A stretch of 64,000 nt of DNA, taken from contig NC_084596.1 in assembly GCF_033807715.1 (NCBI RefSeq), positions 30,292,879-30,356,878 of the forward strand. The letters run 5' to 3'. The position numbers and the translations under genes were made by a program. Positions 1-39,055 of this stretch are shown piece after piece (the first letter of the stretch is position 1; every line of letters begins with the position of its first letter). The notes under the pieces were generated by a model. The model worked only from the letters and a program-made list of their open reading frames with translations. It was not told the origin of the DNA and made no database searches. The stretch is from Cololabis saira. Lineage: Eukaryota; Chordata; Actinopteri; Beloniformes; Belonidae.

Positions 1-846
1 CATCCTGGAAAAAAAAAGCGCAACAGTGAAACCAGCCTGCATTCCTTAACCAAAAACATTACAAAGTGACTAATAGGAAGGAGTGCAGAGGTCAAAGCAA
101 CAGGAAAAAGTCACTGGACGTGAAATGAATTTGTTAGAAAAAAAAAAAAAACCTTTTCGATTTTTTTTTTTGGGAACTACATGATTAACTAGAGATCCCT
201 GCTTACAATTTAAAAAGCAAACAGGAAAAAATAACTGACCTTAATGTTCCCGAAAAGTAATTTTGTCATTACTTTGGAATCCTTAAAGATGCCAGGAACA
301 TGTCAGAAATATAAAGGAGCTTTTGAAATAACCCTGTCTGCCTCACAGTCTGCGAAAGCATGAACTTATGTTATATAGAGTTAGATGATATTGTTGTAAA
401 TTTGAAGCAACGTATTCTGGTAGAGACTAATAATTTACCAGTCGTGGTGAACAATCCTTGATAGGATCAGGTAGCCAAATGCTACATGAACGTAGAGCTC
501 ATGTCCCAGAGGCTGCAGTGTCTTCCTTCGGGTCTTACTACAGTCTGAAAGTTGGATCAGTTTAAATCTCTCAGTTTGGGACTTGAGCTGACCCTCTGAG
601 TTAGCCTTTGTTTGGCAGACCCCTCAGCCTCCTTTAATCTTGTGAAGAGATAAATCCTTTGATGGACTTGGCCAGATTCAGTTGAAAGTGCTGCCCAGTC
701 ATCTCCATACATCAACATAATACGGCATGTTTGATATTTGGGGGGCTCTGGCACACGGGTGGGCTTTCTCGCTGCAATCCTTAACCGAGTCATCAATCCC
801 GGGACGCAGTCGCAGATTCCACCATCTCTCCCCGCCTCCTGTCGCC

Positions 847-925
847 TCTTCCATCCCTCTTCCATCCCTCTTCCATCCCTCTTCCATCCCTCTTCCATCC
901 CTCTTCCATCCCTCTTCCTCCCTCT
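847..925 (+). repeat. 11-bp minisatellite
   Basis: About seven tandem copies of CTTCCATCCCT with a slightly degenerate end. It keeps several overlapping frames open, which explains the repetitive GWKRDGRGMEE-type ORFs on the reverse strand. Confidence 0.9.
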
Positions 926-2476
926 CCTGCAGCCGTGTATCGGACCACAGCCAGCCCTGCCCTCTTGACCGCAGAACATTTAGCCTCAACCAGAATAGAC
1001 ACATCTGTCCACATCAGGGACAAACAGGCAGGCTGTGACAAGGCAACTATTTTACATACGCAGCTTGAACAGAACATACAGAAGCAAAATTTGGGGAGAT
1101 TATGAATGAATCTGAACTGATTCTGTGAGCGAGGCCTCATCATCCACAAGGTGTCTCTGCAGTTGACATTGTGCTCTCTGTTGATTGAGAGCACCAACTA
1201 CACGTGCATCAGGGTCAAGCTCCCATTGGGAAAAAACTGGAAAAAAGCAGAGGAAAGTCTTGAAGAGGAACTTCACTGTATATTCATTACATACAGTCTG
1301 CAGGGTCGCTCTGTGTTAACCGTGTAGGAGACTTTAGCTACAACCTGGAAGGTTCTGACTGATATAAATGCCTGCAGATATGTTCTCTGACTTAATCATT
1401 AATGTACATGTGGAGAATGTTTCTTCCAGTTCACTGTGCTTGTATAAAGCATATCCTGCACCAACTCCTAAACATGTCCAATAACAGAGCACAACAAGGT
1501 CTTGGTTCCTGTAGGCCTTCATGTTGTGATCGTACACTTTTCCGCTGACTCGGCTCATAGTGCAATTGTACAGAGTGCATCTTTCAATAAATTGGAACCT
1601 GTGCAGGACAAAGATCTTCCAGCAAATGAGATGCAATAAGAATGAGTAGCAGCCTCTGCTGCTCATGTTCATCTGTATGCACAAATATGACCCAGTATAA
1701 AGAGTTATGTTAGAGTTATAGTCTTCATCCACAAGTGGGATCTAGATATGTGAATTTCATCATCAGAGGACACATATGAGGTCATGGTGCAGATATTCTC
1801 CACTTTATTGAGGCCACACTATGCACCACTGTCCTCTAAACTGCTCATGTGTTTGAAAATCAAAACATAAAGCAACGCCAAGTCAATTCCAAGCCGTTGC
1901 GATCGAAGAAATTAAGTGTGTGTGATGTCTGCAGCTGTAAATGTGCTTTTCTTAAAGGTGAACGTGTACGGTAATTGAATTGTCTGGCTTCTTTTCAAAA
2001 GCAATGAGACTCCAGAACAAGAAATTATCTGAATGAATATCCCTTTGGCAGATCGATAAAGGACCTCTCTTTTCTATATATAGTTAGTATGTGTGTCATT
2101 GTGTGCGGCATGTGAAAGTGTGCAGTTAAAATGAGGTGAATTTCAGGGAGCTCTTTAGATATCTGTGATAAGAGCCTGGTCCCAGTGAGACGCGCCGTCC
2201 CTGTTTAAGAGCGCAGTGCTGGCCTCACACACTCGTTCTTATCTAAATCCTTCATCACCACACACCTAATCTGATCACTGTTGTTAATGCTGATAGATTT
2301 GATCCTTCACTGGGAATAAGGGAGAGTTCTGTGTCAAAAATGATTTAATAACAACATTTTTCAACAAACACAATTAAGTATATTGGCTCTCTACACTAGT
2401 GGAATTTATTTAAGGGTTCACAGTATAAGTGACTCTGTCACCCTTTCCTTTCTCTCATTTCACTCTCTCTCTCTCG

Positions 2477-2615
<139 letters not shown>

Positions 2616-4294
2616 AGATGCATGCTAAGAGTATGTCCCATTAAGGCCGACTAAGGCCAGTAGCAGCATTAGCACCCCTGAAATAGCTTGGCAGGCATTT
2701 TAATTGCTTTACTCTGCAATGCCTCAACATATTAGTATAAAAAACAAAAAGGTGAAACCTTTCCCAGCCATGGGTGCATGGATTGCACATCTCTAGTGGG
2801 GACTTTCTCTAAGGGAGAGTTAAGTTCATGATTACTGATATAACAATAAATTTCTGGATCACAAAATTTTATTTCCCATTGTTGTCTGTGATCTTTGCCC
2901 TCTTCCTTCCACATTCTTTCCTCTCACCTTAGGCACTTTTTTTTTCTTCTCTTGGACCTATTCTTTTTAGCTGTGAGCATTGCACCGCTGTGCAGTTCAA
3001 GAGAGTCCTCTGTGCTGTGCTTCTTCTTCTTCTTCTTCTCCTCCCACGCAAGAATTTTTGTCTTTAATCATCATGAAAATAATAGCAGAGTCATGTGCAT
3101 TAAGTCTCACAATGAGGTGCTGAAGTACTTCATGAGTAGGAAACTTCACACAAACACAGGAAGCAGAGCGTTTCTCACCGAGGGCAGGAGTCTCTGCTGT
3201 GGCGCTGCAGGACTGATGGGCTGCTCAGATTAACATGGGACCACAGACCCTGCCGTTCCTACTCCGTATTGTTGCTCACACTGACTGCAGAAAGCACAGA
3301 TCAGACAGCGTAGTCTTAACTAGAGCTAAATGTTAAAAATAGATATAATATAGAGTATGACATTCTGGTTTTTGGACGTTGGAGAGACTTTCAAGGACAA
3401 TAAATCAAATGAATGAATTAAGCTACTTTTGTCTTGGTTTTCTTTCTTTCAAAATGACATATGCTTCTATTTACTCCCCATAACTTCACAGGCATAGCTT
3501 ATGGGATCATAGACTGTATGCACCTATGGGATATAACCTCCACTTGTAATGCAGTGTACAGTAGGATGGATACAGTGCAATACAACAGAGACCTCTAGTG
3601 GTACTGAAAATCCTTGTTGTTAGCAGTCTTTACAAAGCACCATCTTCCACTTATACTGCGAATTTTAGACTAATTTGCAGTGATTTGTTTCTTTTTTTTA
3701 AGGTGTTTTTTTGTAGAAAAGGGCAGTAATAATGGCATTGGGGCTTTTTGTCTGCAAATGTATTGTAATATATTTGCTTACACAAACCCCAACAACATTA
3801 TCAAAGCTACAAGGATTATCAGTGACTGGTGACAGATGTTTTTAATGAAGGATGCAATTTTGCAGTAGGCCCTGGTGTAACCGTGGCAACAAATGAATTA
3901 ATAGTAGGATGTTTTTATTGAACCACAGCAGTTTAGCACGCAGGTTTTGTTTTTCTCTCTGAGGCTTTTGAGTAAAGGAGAGACTTCATTAGTGCTTCTA
4001 CTTTCTTTAATCTCAGGTGAGTTTTGAGCAGCTAAACAATCAAATAAAAGGAAGAGGTTGATGGCATAATCATATTATTATTATTGTTGTTATAATTGAA
4101 GTGCTGCTCTAAATATTTCATTCAAGTTCTCTAGTAATGTTGCCATGTTAATTACCCTCTTCTTCTGCTAGAATTATAAAATGTTCTGTGTAGATTCTCC
4201 ATAATCCAGGTCATTGTATTCCTAAATGCTTAAATAAGGCGTATCTGGACTACTCTTCTTGGAACTGAAAATCCACTTCTCTTCAGCCCTAAAA

Positions 4295-4344
4295 CCTGTT
4301 TTCTAGAGTCCTAAAGCTGAGGCTTTAGGACTCTAGAAAACAGG
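4295..4344. repeat. Perfect 23-bp hairpin with 4-nt loop
   Basis: Arms 4295-4317 and 4322-4344 are perfect reverse complements (CCTGTTTTCTAGAGTCCTAA...), with loop TGAG. No surrounding element ends were recognised. Confidence 0.95.
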
Positions 4345-5610
4345 CACTAGTGAAATAGTGAATAGTTAAGTGTCTTCACTGAGGGACTCTTGTATTTAGA
4401 AGATATGAACAGATGTAGATTTTGATGCTTGGACTAGTGACTCATCCTGGTTTTTGATGGATCGTGACCCACTGCAATCAAGGATGAGTTCAAAAAGATA
4501 AAAAACAGTTCTCAGTGCAAAAGTGCAAAGTTCTTAAATCTTTCAGCATCTATAGGCTATGAAGTTGTGAAAACATTCAGGTAGTCTGGGGAAACTTAAG
4601 TGCATAAAGGTCAAGCCTGGAAACCACTGTGGAATGCATGTGACCTTTGACCCTTCGGGGTTACAGCTCTGCGAGACAAAACGTCATGCCACCTTGACTG
4701 ATATAGTCCTACAGGCTGCGGAGTACCTTTGAAAACTATAGTCCGTCTACAAATTAGAAATAAAATAAAATAAAAATAACGAGGAGGAAGCCACAAACAA
4801 CTCTGTTGAGTTCTCTGGGCACGAGTTGGTTTCCGTCACAAGGACAGCGGGCACAAGCTTTGTGGTCAGGTTAGTTAATGTATCAGCTTGTTTTCAGGAA
4901 AACCAAATGTTGGGTTCTACACGTCAAAGTTGAAGATCATTCTGGCTGCCATCAATGAAATATGCAACCACTGTCCCGTACATCAGCGTTCATAGGTGAG
5001 GGACTTGCATCCCTGCTGAAGTACCTTCAGAAGTGTTTTAATTAAAGCTCAAACTAATCAACAATTTACAGCAATTGAAAAAAAAAACATCCCTATTTTT
5101 CTTGTATTGGGGCTTGTATGAAGCATAACAGAACCACTATAACAACTTACAAGTCAGCAGTAGGCACACGTGTTTGTAATAAATAATGTAGATGATTAAC
5201 TGATAAATGTAAACATTCGAAGACATCGTCTGAATTAGTTGGATTGGAAAATCTGTGTTTTGAGTAATTATCTCCTTTCATGTAGCCTATGGGGAACATC
5301 CCAGGAGCATTTTAAGGCAAAAGTAAAAGATTTATCTAATTGTATCAATTATTCTCATAGAGTTTTTCCTGCAAGCGTCCACACTGGTGAGAGCTGTTGA
5401 ACTGCTTGTAAGGGACTCTTTTGTCATTTGCTCTGAAGAGCATTCACAGCGTTGCACAGCTTATCTTTGGTGTTCTTTTGGGATGAAAAAATATCTTCCA
5501 AGAGTTTTGATGGGATATTGTATTTGGCGACATTCCTTTTAAGTTTCTCAGACATTCAAGAAATATGCATCTCTATTAAATGTATTTTCTAGCATACATG
5601 ATGAAGACTT

Positions 5611-5799
5611 CTATGCTGGACTTCTCGAAGGTCCAGTTTGTTTATACCACAGGTGCCCGCGTGCCAAGTGCTTTCTTAAAGACACATATTCAGCCCAGGA
5701 GCCAAAGAGCAAGTATTGATCTATTTCTGTAGGTTTCCAGTACACCTCAGTTTTTAGACTTCTGTTATTTTCATGTGAATAAGACAAAAAAAACTTCAA
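5611..5799 (-). mobile_element. Possible Penelope-like retroelement relic
   Basis: The reverse strand reads LKTEVYWKPTEIDQYLLFGS, which resembles the KTEVYRKPTxTDQYL motif of Penelope-like reverse transcriptases. The rest is degenerate. Confidence 0.45.
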
Positions 5800-6338
5800 A
5801 TGTTATGTGTCCACTGAGGGCCTCTTCTTCTTAAGGCCCCTTCTAAAAACCAAGACTGTTATTTCGACACTCTTCTTTTAAATTACAAATCAGCTGGTCT
5901 TGCAACTAAAAGATGAACATCTTCAAATAAGGACACCAAATCCCATGTTTTATTTCTGTTTTAAGTGACTCCTTCCTTCAGGTTAAAATATCAGTTTGAA
6001 GGAATATGTGATTATTTTTAGGGATTGACGTCTCTTGTGTCCTCAAGTCACCAAAACCACCCATATTAACTTTGGACACTAATTTTGTCTCTTGCAACAT
6101 CTGGAAAATACTTCATACTACTATGTCAGTACTGAAGACATGATTCATTCCATATGCCTTGGAATTAAAAAGATGAAACACCTGATCTGACCACGTTCCA
6201 GCTCCCAAACGTAGGACCAGCCGTTGCTAGCTATTGCTGTTAGCTGAGTGTTTAGGTAGATGAGATTTATTCTGATTTCAGGGGTTTGCAGATGAATGTT
6301 CCAAGTTGGGACTGAGAAACTCAACCTGTCCAGGGTGG

Positions 6339-6432
6339 ACCCCTGCCTCTCACCTGTGATGAGCTGGGATAGGCTGCAGCAGACCCTCGTGACCCTGCAA
6401 AGGATAAAACAGGTATAGATAATGGATGGATG
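6339..6432 (+). repeat. LINE 3'-tail repeat (Rex3/RTE type)
   Basis: AGCTGGGATAGGCTGCAGCA then GACCCTGCAAAGGATAAAAC and ATAATGGATGGATG, a common fish repeat tail with GATG units. Class from memory. Confidence 0.5.
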
Positions 6433-6435
6433 TAC

Positions 6436-7346
6436 AAATAGAATACACTATAGTTTTTTCATTTCATTTCATTTATTCCATTCATGGTATATATTGTTAA
6501 TAATGTTGTACAAAATTCCATGAAGTACACATTATCACTATGAAAGAAAAGGAGCAGGAAGAAGAAAACTTATGATACCTGCCCCTCTCTGTTAATACCA
6601 TTACGTTGACTTACTGAACACCAATCTATTTATAATAATAATAATAATAATGACTTGGATTTATATAGCGCCCTTCTAGGCACCCAGAGCGCTTTACAGA
6701 AATCATTATTCATTCATACACATTCTCTCTGGTGGTGGTAAGCTACATTGTAGCCACAGCTGCCCTGGGGCAGACTGACAGAAGCGCGGCTGCCATATCG
6801 CGCCTAACGGCCCCTCTGACCACCACCAACAATCATACACATTCAAACACATTCACACGAGGCAAGGTGGGTAAGGTGTCTTGCCCAAGGACACTACGAC
6901 AGCAAACTGGGACAGAGCGGGATTCGAACCGCCGACCTTCGGATCATTGGACGACCCGCTCTACCACCTGAGCTACTGCCGCCCAATACATATATATACA
7001 CATATTTATAACAAGAAAACAAAAAAATACCACTCTTCTATTTTTTTTTCTTTCTTTTTTGTTGGCACTTTTCTTTTTTAAATATTTTCTTAAGCTGATA
7101 CAAACTTGTGCAACTTTTCAGTTCCTTGCTTTGTCCATGCAATAATTTTACACCTGTAACAGAAATACACATTTTTTTTATGTTTAGCCTTTCAAAAGTA
7201 TGTTTGAAATCAAGTTGTTGTTGTTGTCTGTTGTCCTCATCCTCCAATCTGAACAAATTTTGTAACTGTTCTGGTAACGATCTATTTTTTGCTTTAAACA
7301 TTATTTTTAAAGTTTGGAGTTCAACTATATCCGCCATTTTCAACAA
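6436..7346 (-). mobile_element. L2/Rex-like LINE 3' end, interrupted by the SINE
   Basis: The reverse strand 7346-7038 encodes LKIMFKAKNRSLPEQLQNLF and KKMCISVTGVKLLHGQSKEL, the C-terminus of an L2/Rex-type reverse transcriptase ORF. Its 3' UTR resumes after the SINE at about 6610-6436 (GGGGCAG, ATAAGTTTTCTTCTTCCTGC, tail of ATGAAATGAAATG) and matches the LINE tail at 30650-30790. Confidence 0.7.
6651..6984 (-). mobile_element. tRNA-derived SINE
   Basis: On the reverse strand the 5' end GGCGGCAGTAGCTCAGGTGG has a polymerase III A box (6964-6975) and a B box GGTTCGAATCC (6920-6930). The body ends in TATATAAATCCAAGTCA, followed by an (AAT)n-type microsatellite at 6632-6650. Confidence 0.85.
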
Positions 7347-7900
7347 ACCTGCCGAGTTTGTTCAGGTAACGTGCAGAAAACGATCACAGGATTTTAATTT
7401 TGTAGCACTTTGCAGCGTTAACAATACAGAGTCTCCGTTGCCAAGACTCCTCTGGATCCTGGGCACCTGTGCCGTCACTAAATAGAGGGAGAGAGTGATT
7501 GTTAATGCAGCCTAGGTGTGGTCCTTTGGCCCTCATTGGCGTGACCTCTCCTCTGCAGCTGAGCTGAACCACAACTACTAACTCACAGAACTACCGTGGA
7601 CATGGTGGAAAAGGCAACTAGAGACCTAAGAAAGTGATGACAGAAGGGAAGACTTAACCTAAGCCTTTTGGAACCTTCTGATCTAAAACTGTCAAAAGTT
7701 CCTTTGTGTCAATGCTCAGAAATAGGTGCAAAAACCACCCAAAGTAACTTTGAATGCCCATGTTGTCTTTTGCAACATCTGTCTTTTGCTTTATAGCACT
7801 ATTATGGCATTATACTCAAACATTAGTTGGAGAAAGGTTTCCTCTTGGCCCATTTCAGGACGAGAGAAGACGCAATGGGACATGGCAGTTGTCTTCTGAG

Positions 7901-8358
7901 TAGGAATGGGCGATATTTTACCGTTCACGATAAACCGTCAAAAAAATTCCCCACGATAAGAATTCGTCATCTCGCGGTAAAAACGATAAATTCCCGTTGA
8001 TTATGTTTTTGTGTAAAGCTGATTTTTGGAAGGAAGGAAGGAAGGAAGGAAGGAAGGAAGGAAGGAAGGAAGGAAGGAAGGAAGGAAGGAAGGAAGGAAG
8101 GAAGGAAGGAAGGAAGGAAGGAAGGAAGGAAAAAAGAAGGAAGGAAGGGGAAAAAAGAAGAAAGGAAGGAAGGAAGGAAGGAAAGGGGAGAAGGAAGGGA
8201 GAAAACAAGGAAAGGAGGAAGGAAGGGAGAAAAGAGGATGGGAAGAGAGAATGAGAGAGCAGGAGGAAAGAAGGAAGGAGGAAAGAAGGAAGGAAGGGAA
8301 AAAAGAAGGAAGGAAGGAAGGAGGAAAGAAGGAAGGAAGGGAAAAAAGAAGGAAGGAA

Positions 8359-8428
<70 letters not shown>

Positions 8429-8606
8429 AAAATTCCCGTTGATGATGTTTTTGTGTAACAAACATGGTGGATCTGAGAGCGAGATAGATTTATAGTTAAA
8501 AAGATGGAGTTGAATTGGTATTTTTTTTATCGTCATTTTTATTATTATCGGGATAAATGCCAGAAATTATTGTGATACATTTTTTAGTCCATACCGCCCA
8601 TCCCTA
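7901..8606. mobile_element. hAT-like MITE carrying a long purine tract
   Basis: The 8-bp duplication CTTCTGAG flanks it at 7893-7900 and 8607-8614. Ends are TAGGAATGGGCGATATT and ATACCGCCCATCCCTA, imperfect inverted repeats. A GGAA/GAAA tract fills 8028-8432. Confidence 0.85.
8028..8432 (+). repeat. 405-bp GGAA/GAAA polypurine tract
   Basis: Starts as pure (GGAA)n, degenerates to GA-rich blocks, and ends as (GAAA)n. Only a handful of pyrimidines interrupt it. It is bounded by a 26-bp near-identical direct repeat at 7991-8016 and 8433-8458 (TTCCCGTTGAT then ATGTTTTTGTGTAA). Confidence 0.95.
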
Positions 8607-9315
8607 CTTCTGAGCTGTAAATTTTCCTCCCAATCCATTTTCTCTTTTCAAGGAGAAACAAACTTCAGCTGGAAATTAACTCACATGGTCATGATGTGTA
8701 AACCTGGAAACGGTTTGTAAGCAGATAGAGCTGTTATCTTTATTACATCCTCAGTTAAATCACCCGGCAGACAGTACTGTCCCCACACAAACCACTAGAT
8801 GGCACATTTAGTGGGTTCAATCAAATAATGCATACACAATGCATGCCAATCAGACAGATGGCGCAATTGCCTCAGAGATGCTGACATGCACGTTTCAGAA
8901 AAAAAAAAAAAAAAAAAAGATCAATTTTTTTTTAAACAAACAAAACCGGGCCCCGTTTTCCTGGCGTCCAATAATCACGATCCATCCTTGTGCGCTTTGT
9001 GTGCATTGAAAGAATGGAAAGCAGAGCTTTAACCACGTCTGGAAGGAAGAGCTTTACAGTACAGGAATAAAACATTGAAGGTTTCCAGGCCTATATGATT
9101 GAACGACTCGTGTTTGAATGTGAAATACAGAAATAATGCAGAAGACAAACAAAAGTTGCAAAGAAAGAGCTTTGTGTCTGGATTAAGTAACATTGGTATG
9201 GTATGCACACTTCCAGAGGAGAGAGAGAGAGGCTTCAGCAGTCGGGAAAAGGGTATTAAGAGAGGAGGGAGGGGGGGAGAAAGGAAGAAAAAAACACATG
9301 TATTCCTGTCTGCTC

Positions 9316-9512
9316 ATTGGTCACATTTTTCCCAGTGCGGCCACAATACTGCGCCCACGTGACCTCCCTGTTTTCACCTAGTTTAAACGCATGTACTTAA
9401 AAGACGGGGCACCACCATTCACCAACACAATAATATTGATGTCCACGAGGTGAGGTCGCCGTCACGGGACGGGGGGGGGACTCGGACCGTCGGGACCGTC
9501 GGGAGTGGGACC
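9316..9512 (+). promoter_or_regulatory. cables1: Candidate CABLES1 promoter and 5' UTR
   Basis: The 200 bp before the ATG contain an inverted CCAAT motif (ATTGGTC near 9317) and an E-box CACGTGAC at 9356-9363, then become GC-rich and run into the CpG-dense first exon. The transcription start is not determinable from sequence alone. No clear TATA box was seen. Confidence 0.35.
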
Positions 9513-37561
<28,049 letters not shown>

Positions 37562-39055
37562 CATTAAGCCATCAGGAGGACGGCCGCTGGGCTCCTCCTG
37601 ATCCTCCATCACTCTCTCCCACCACCACAGACAAGCTCCTCCCTCCTCTTTCACAACTGGAATCAGCCAAAGGGACATACTTTTTTTTTGTTTTAAACAA
37701 ACGTTATATGACTTTGAAAGTCATCAACAACACACAGACTTCTAAAAAAACTAAAACAGACGGGGGTTCAAGCGTCTAGAAAATAATTAGTTTTCTAGTT
37801 TGCATGTCTCATGTCCTTATCTTCATGACTTTGTGTATTTTCTCTTGTTGATTAAGAGAGCTTTTTTCATTTGAATCTGGTGACCCGCCCCCCCCATTCT
37901 TACATCTTTTTATGAATATAAACCTCTCGTAAACTTTGGTATGATTGGATACCTCTTGAGCTGCGTAACATTTAAACGAGCCTTTTTAGGCGTCTGGTTT
38001 TGGCTGGACTGTTATTCCTCAGAATGACTCATCTTTTTCTCAAGTCATCGTCTTAAAAGTGCACTTTTCTTTTTTGCATATTGCAAGACACAGGGGGATG
38101 GAACATTTTGGGAAGTAAGTCTGGATTTAAAAAAAACCAACAATAATAATAAGCTGTGTTCATAAACACCACACAAGTCATTTGAATGGACCATTGGTTT
38201 GTTTTTCCTCTACATTTTTCTAATCACATCAAATATCTGCATGGAGAGTTATGAATGTTTGTACACAGGTACCTGCAGAAAAGACTTGACCTCCTGTTTT
38301 TCACTCAAGTATTCCACTCTTTTTCTACCAGTCAAATTTTCACTACGGACTCCCCCGAGACTGCTTTTATCACTGTTGAATTTCCAGTGCTCTATGTTAG
38401 AGTGTATTACTAGCACATTTATGGTGCTCTAGTGGGGGAGCTGTTCATGAGTGCAAAGATGCCATTAACCAGCGGTCAGGGCGTGCAGGTGGGGACTCCG
38501 GTGGCCAGAGTGGAGCACCTTTGGCCCCAGGGACGAGGGTTAGGACCTTGTGCCTGTACATCTTTTCATCTGCTGAAGTGTCCTTGAGCAAGACACTGAG
38601 CCCAGAGGGACGCTTGTGCTGACACTGACTGGTATCAGTGATGGATCAGTCGTTTGCTTATTACTTGAATCTGCAATATCTTTAAAGAAAAAAACAAAAA
38701 AAAAACATTGGAAATCAAAGACTTTATCAATGTAAAATTTGGTATTTTCTACTTTTTCTAGCGTTTAAATTGTGTCACACTACCAGAATCAACATACAGC
38801 TGGTCCACTGTTTGATGCTGCTCCGACTATTAATGGTATTTCAGTTGAAATGATCACAAGACTAATCATCACCAGAAAAGCATGATTGTATTGATTTTAA
38901 GATTTAAAAAAAATAATAAAAATACTGAGCTTCTTTCTGTTTGCAAGCCCAAAGATTTTGCTGTAAAATGCACTCGTGTGTTCGATGAGGAAAGACTCAT
39001 GGGTAACACTTACCTGTGGATAATTGTAAATAAACTGCTTTGCTTGTTCAATCAA
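37562..39055 (+). other. cables1: Probable CABLES1 3' UTR
   Basis: About 1.5 kb after the stop codon without coding potential. A candidate polyadenylation signal AATAAA lies at 39029-39034, followed by a T/GT-rich stretch near 39070. The block at about 38578-38601 (GTGTCCTTGAGCAAGACACT) resembles a motif in the SINE at 6651-6984 and is probably repeat-derived. Confidence 0.5.
39029..39034 (+). terminator. cables1: Candidate CABLES1 polyadenylation signal
   Basis: AATAAA hexamer 1.47 kb after the stop codon, with GT/T-rich sequence 35-50 bp downstream. Other A-rich sites occur earlier, so actual use is uncertain. Confidence 0.4.

Noticed and set aside
1334..1732. 132-codon reverse-strand open frame
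   Set aside because: No recognisable domain, AT-typical composition and no start or splice context; likely chance.
6910..6984. tRNA gene on the reverse strand
   Set aside because: The A and B boxes and a cloverleaf-like head are present, but the sequence continues into a SINE body with an AT-rich repeat tail, so it is a SINE promoter rather than a functional tRNA.
7918..8536. Several long open frames of Lys-Glu-Gly or Pro-Ser-Phe repeats
   Set aside because: They follow from the GGAA/GAAA tract, which lacks stop codons in most frames.
9450..9512. Upstream in-frame ATG as the CABLES1 start
   Set aside because: It would add MRSPSRDGGGTRTVGTVGSG, unlike the family, while the ATG at 9513 begins MAAATSSS as in mammalian orthologs.
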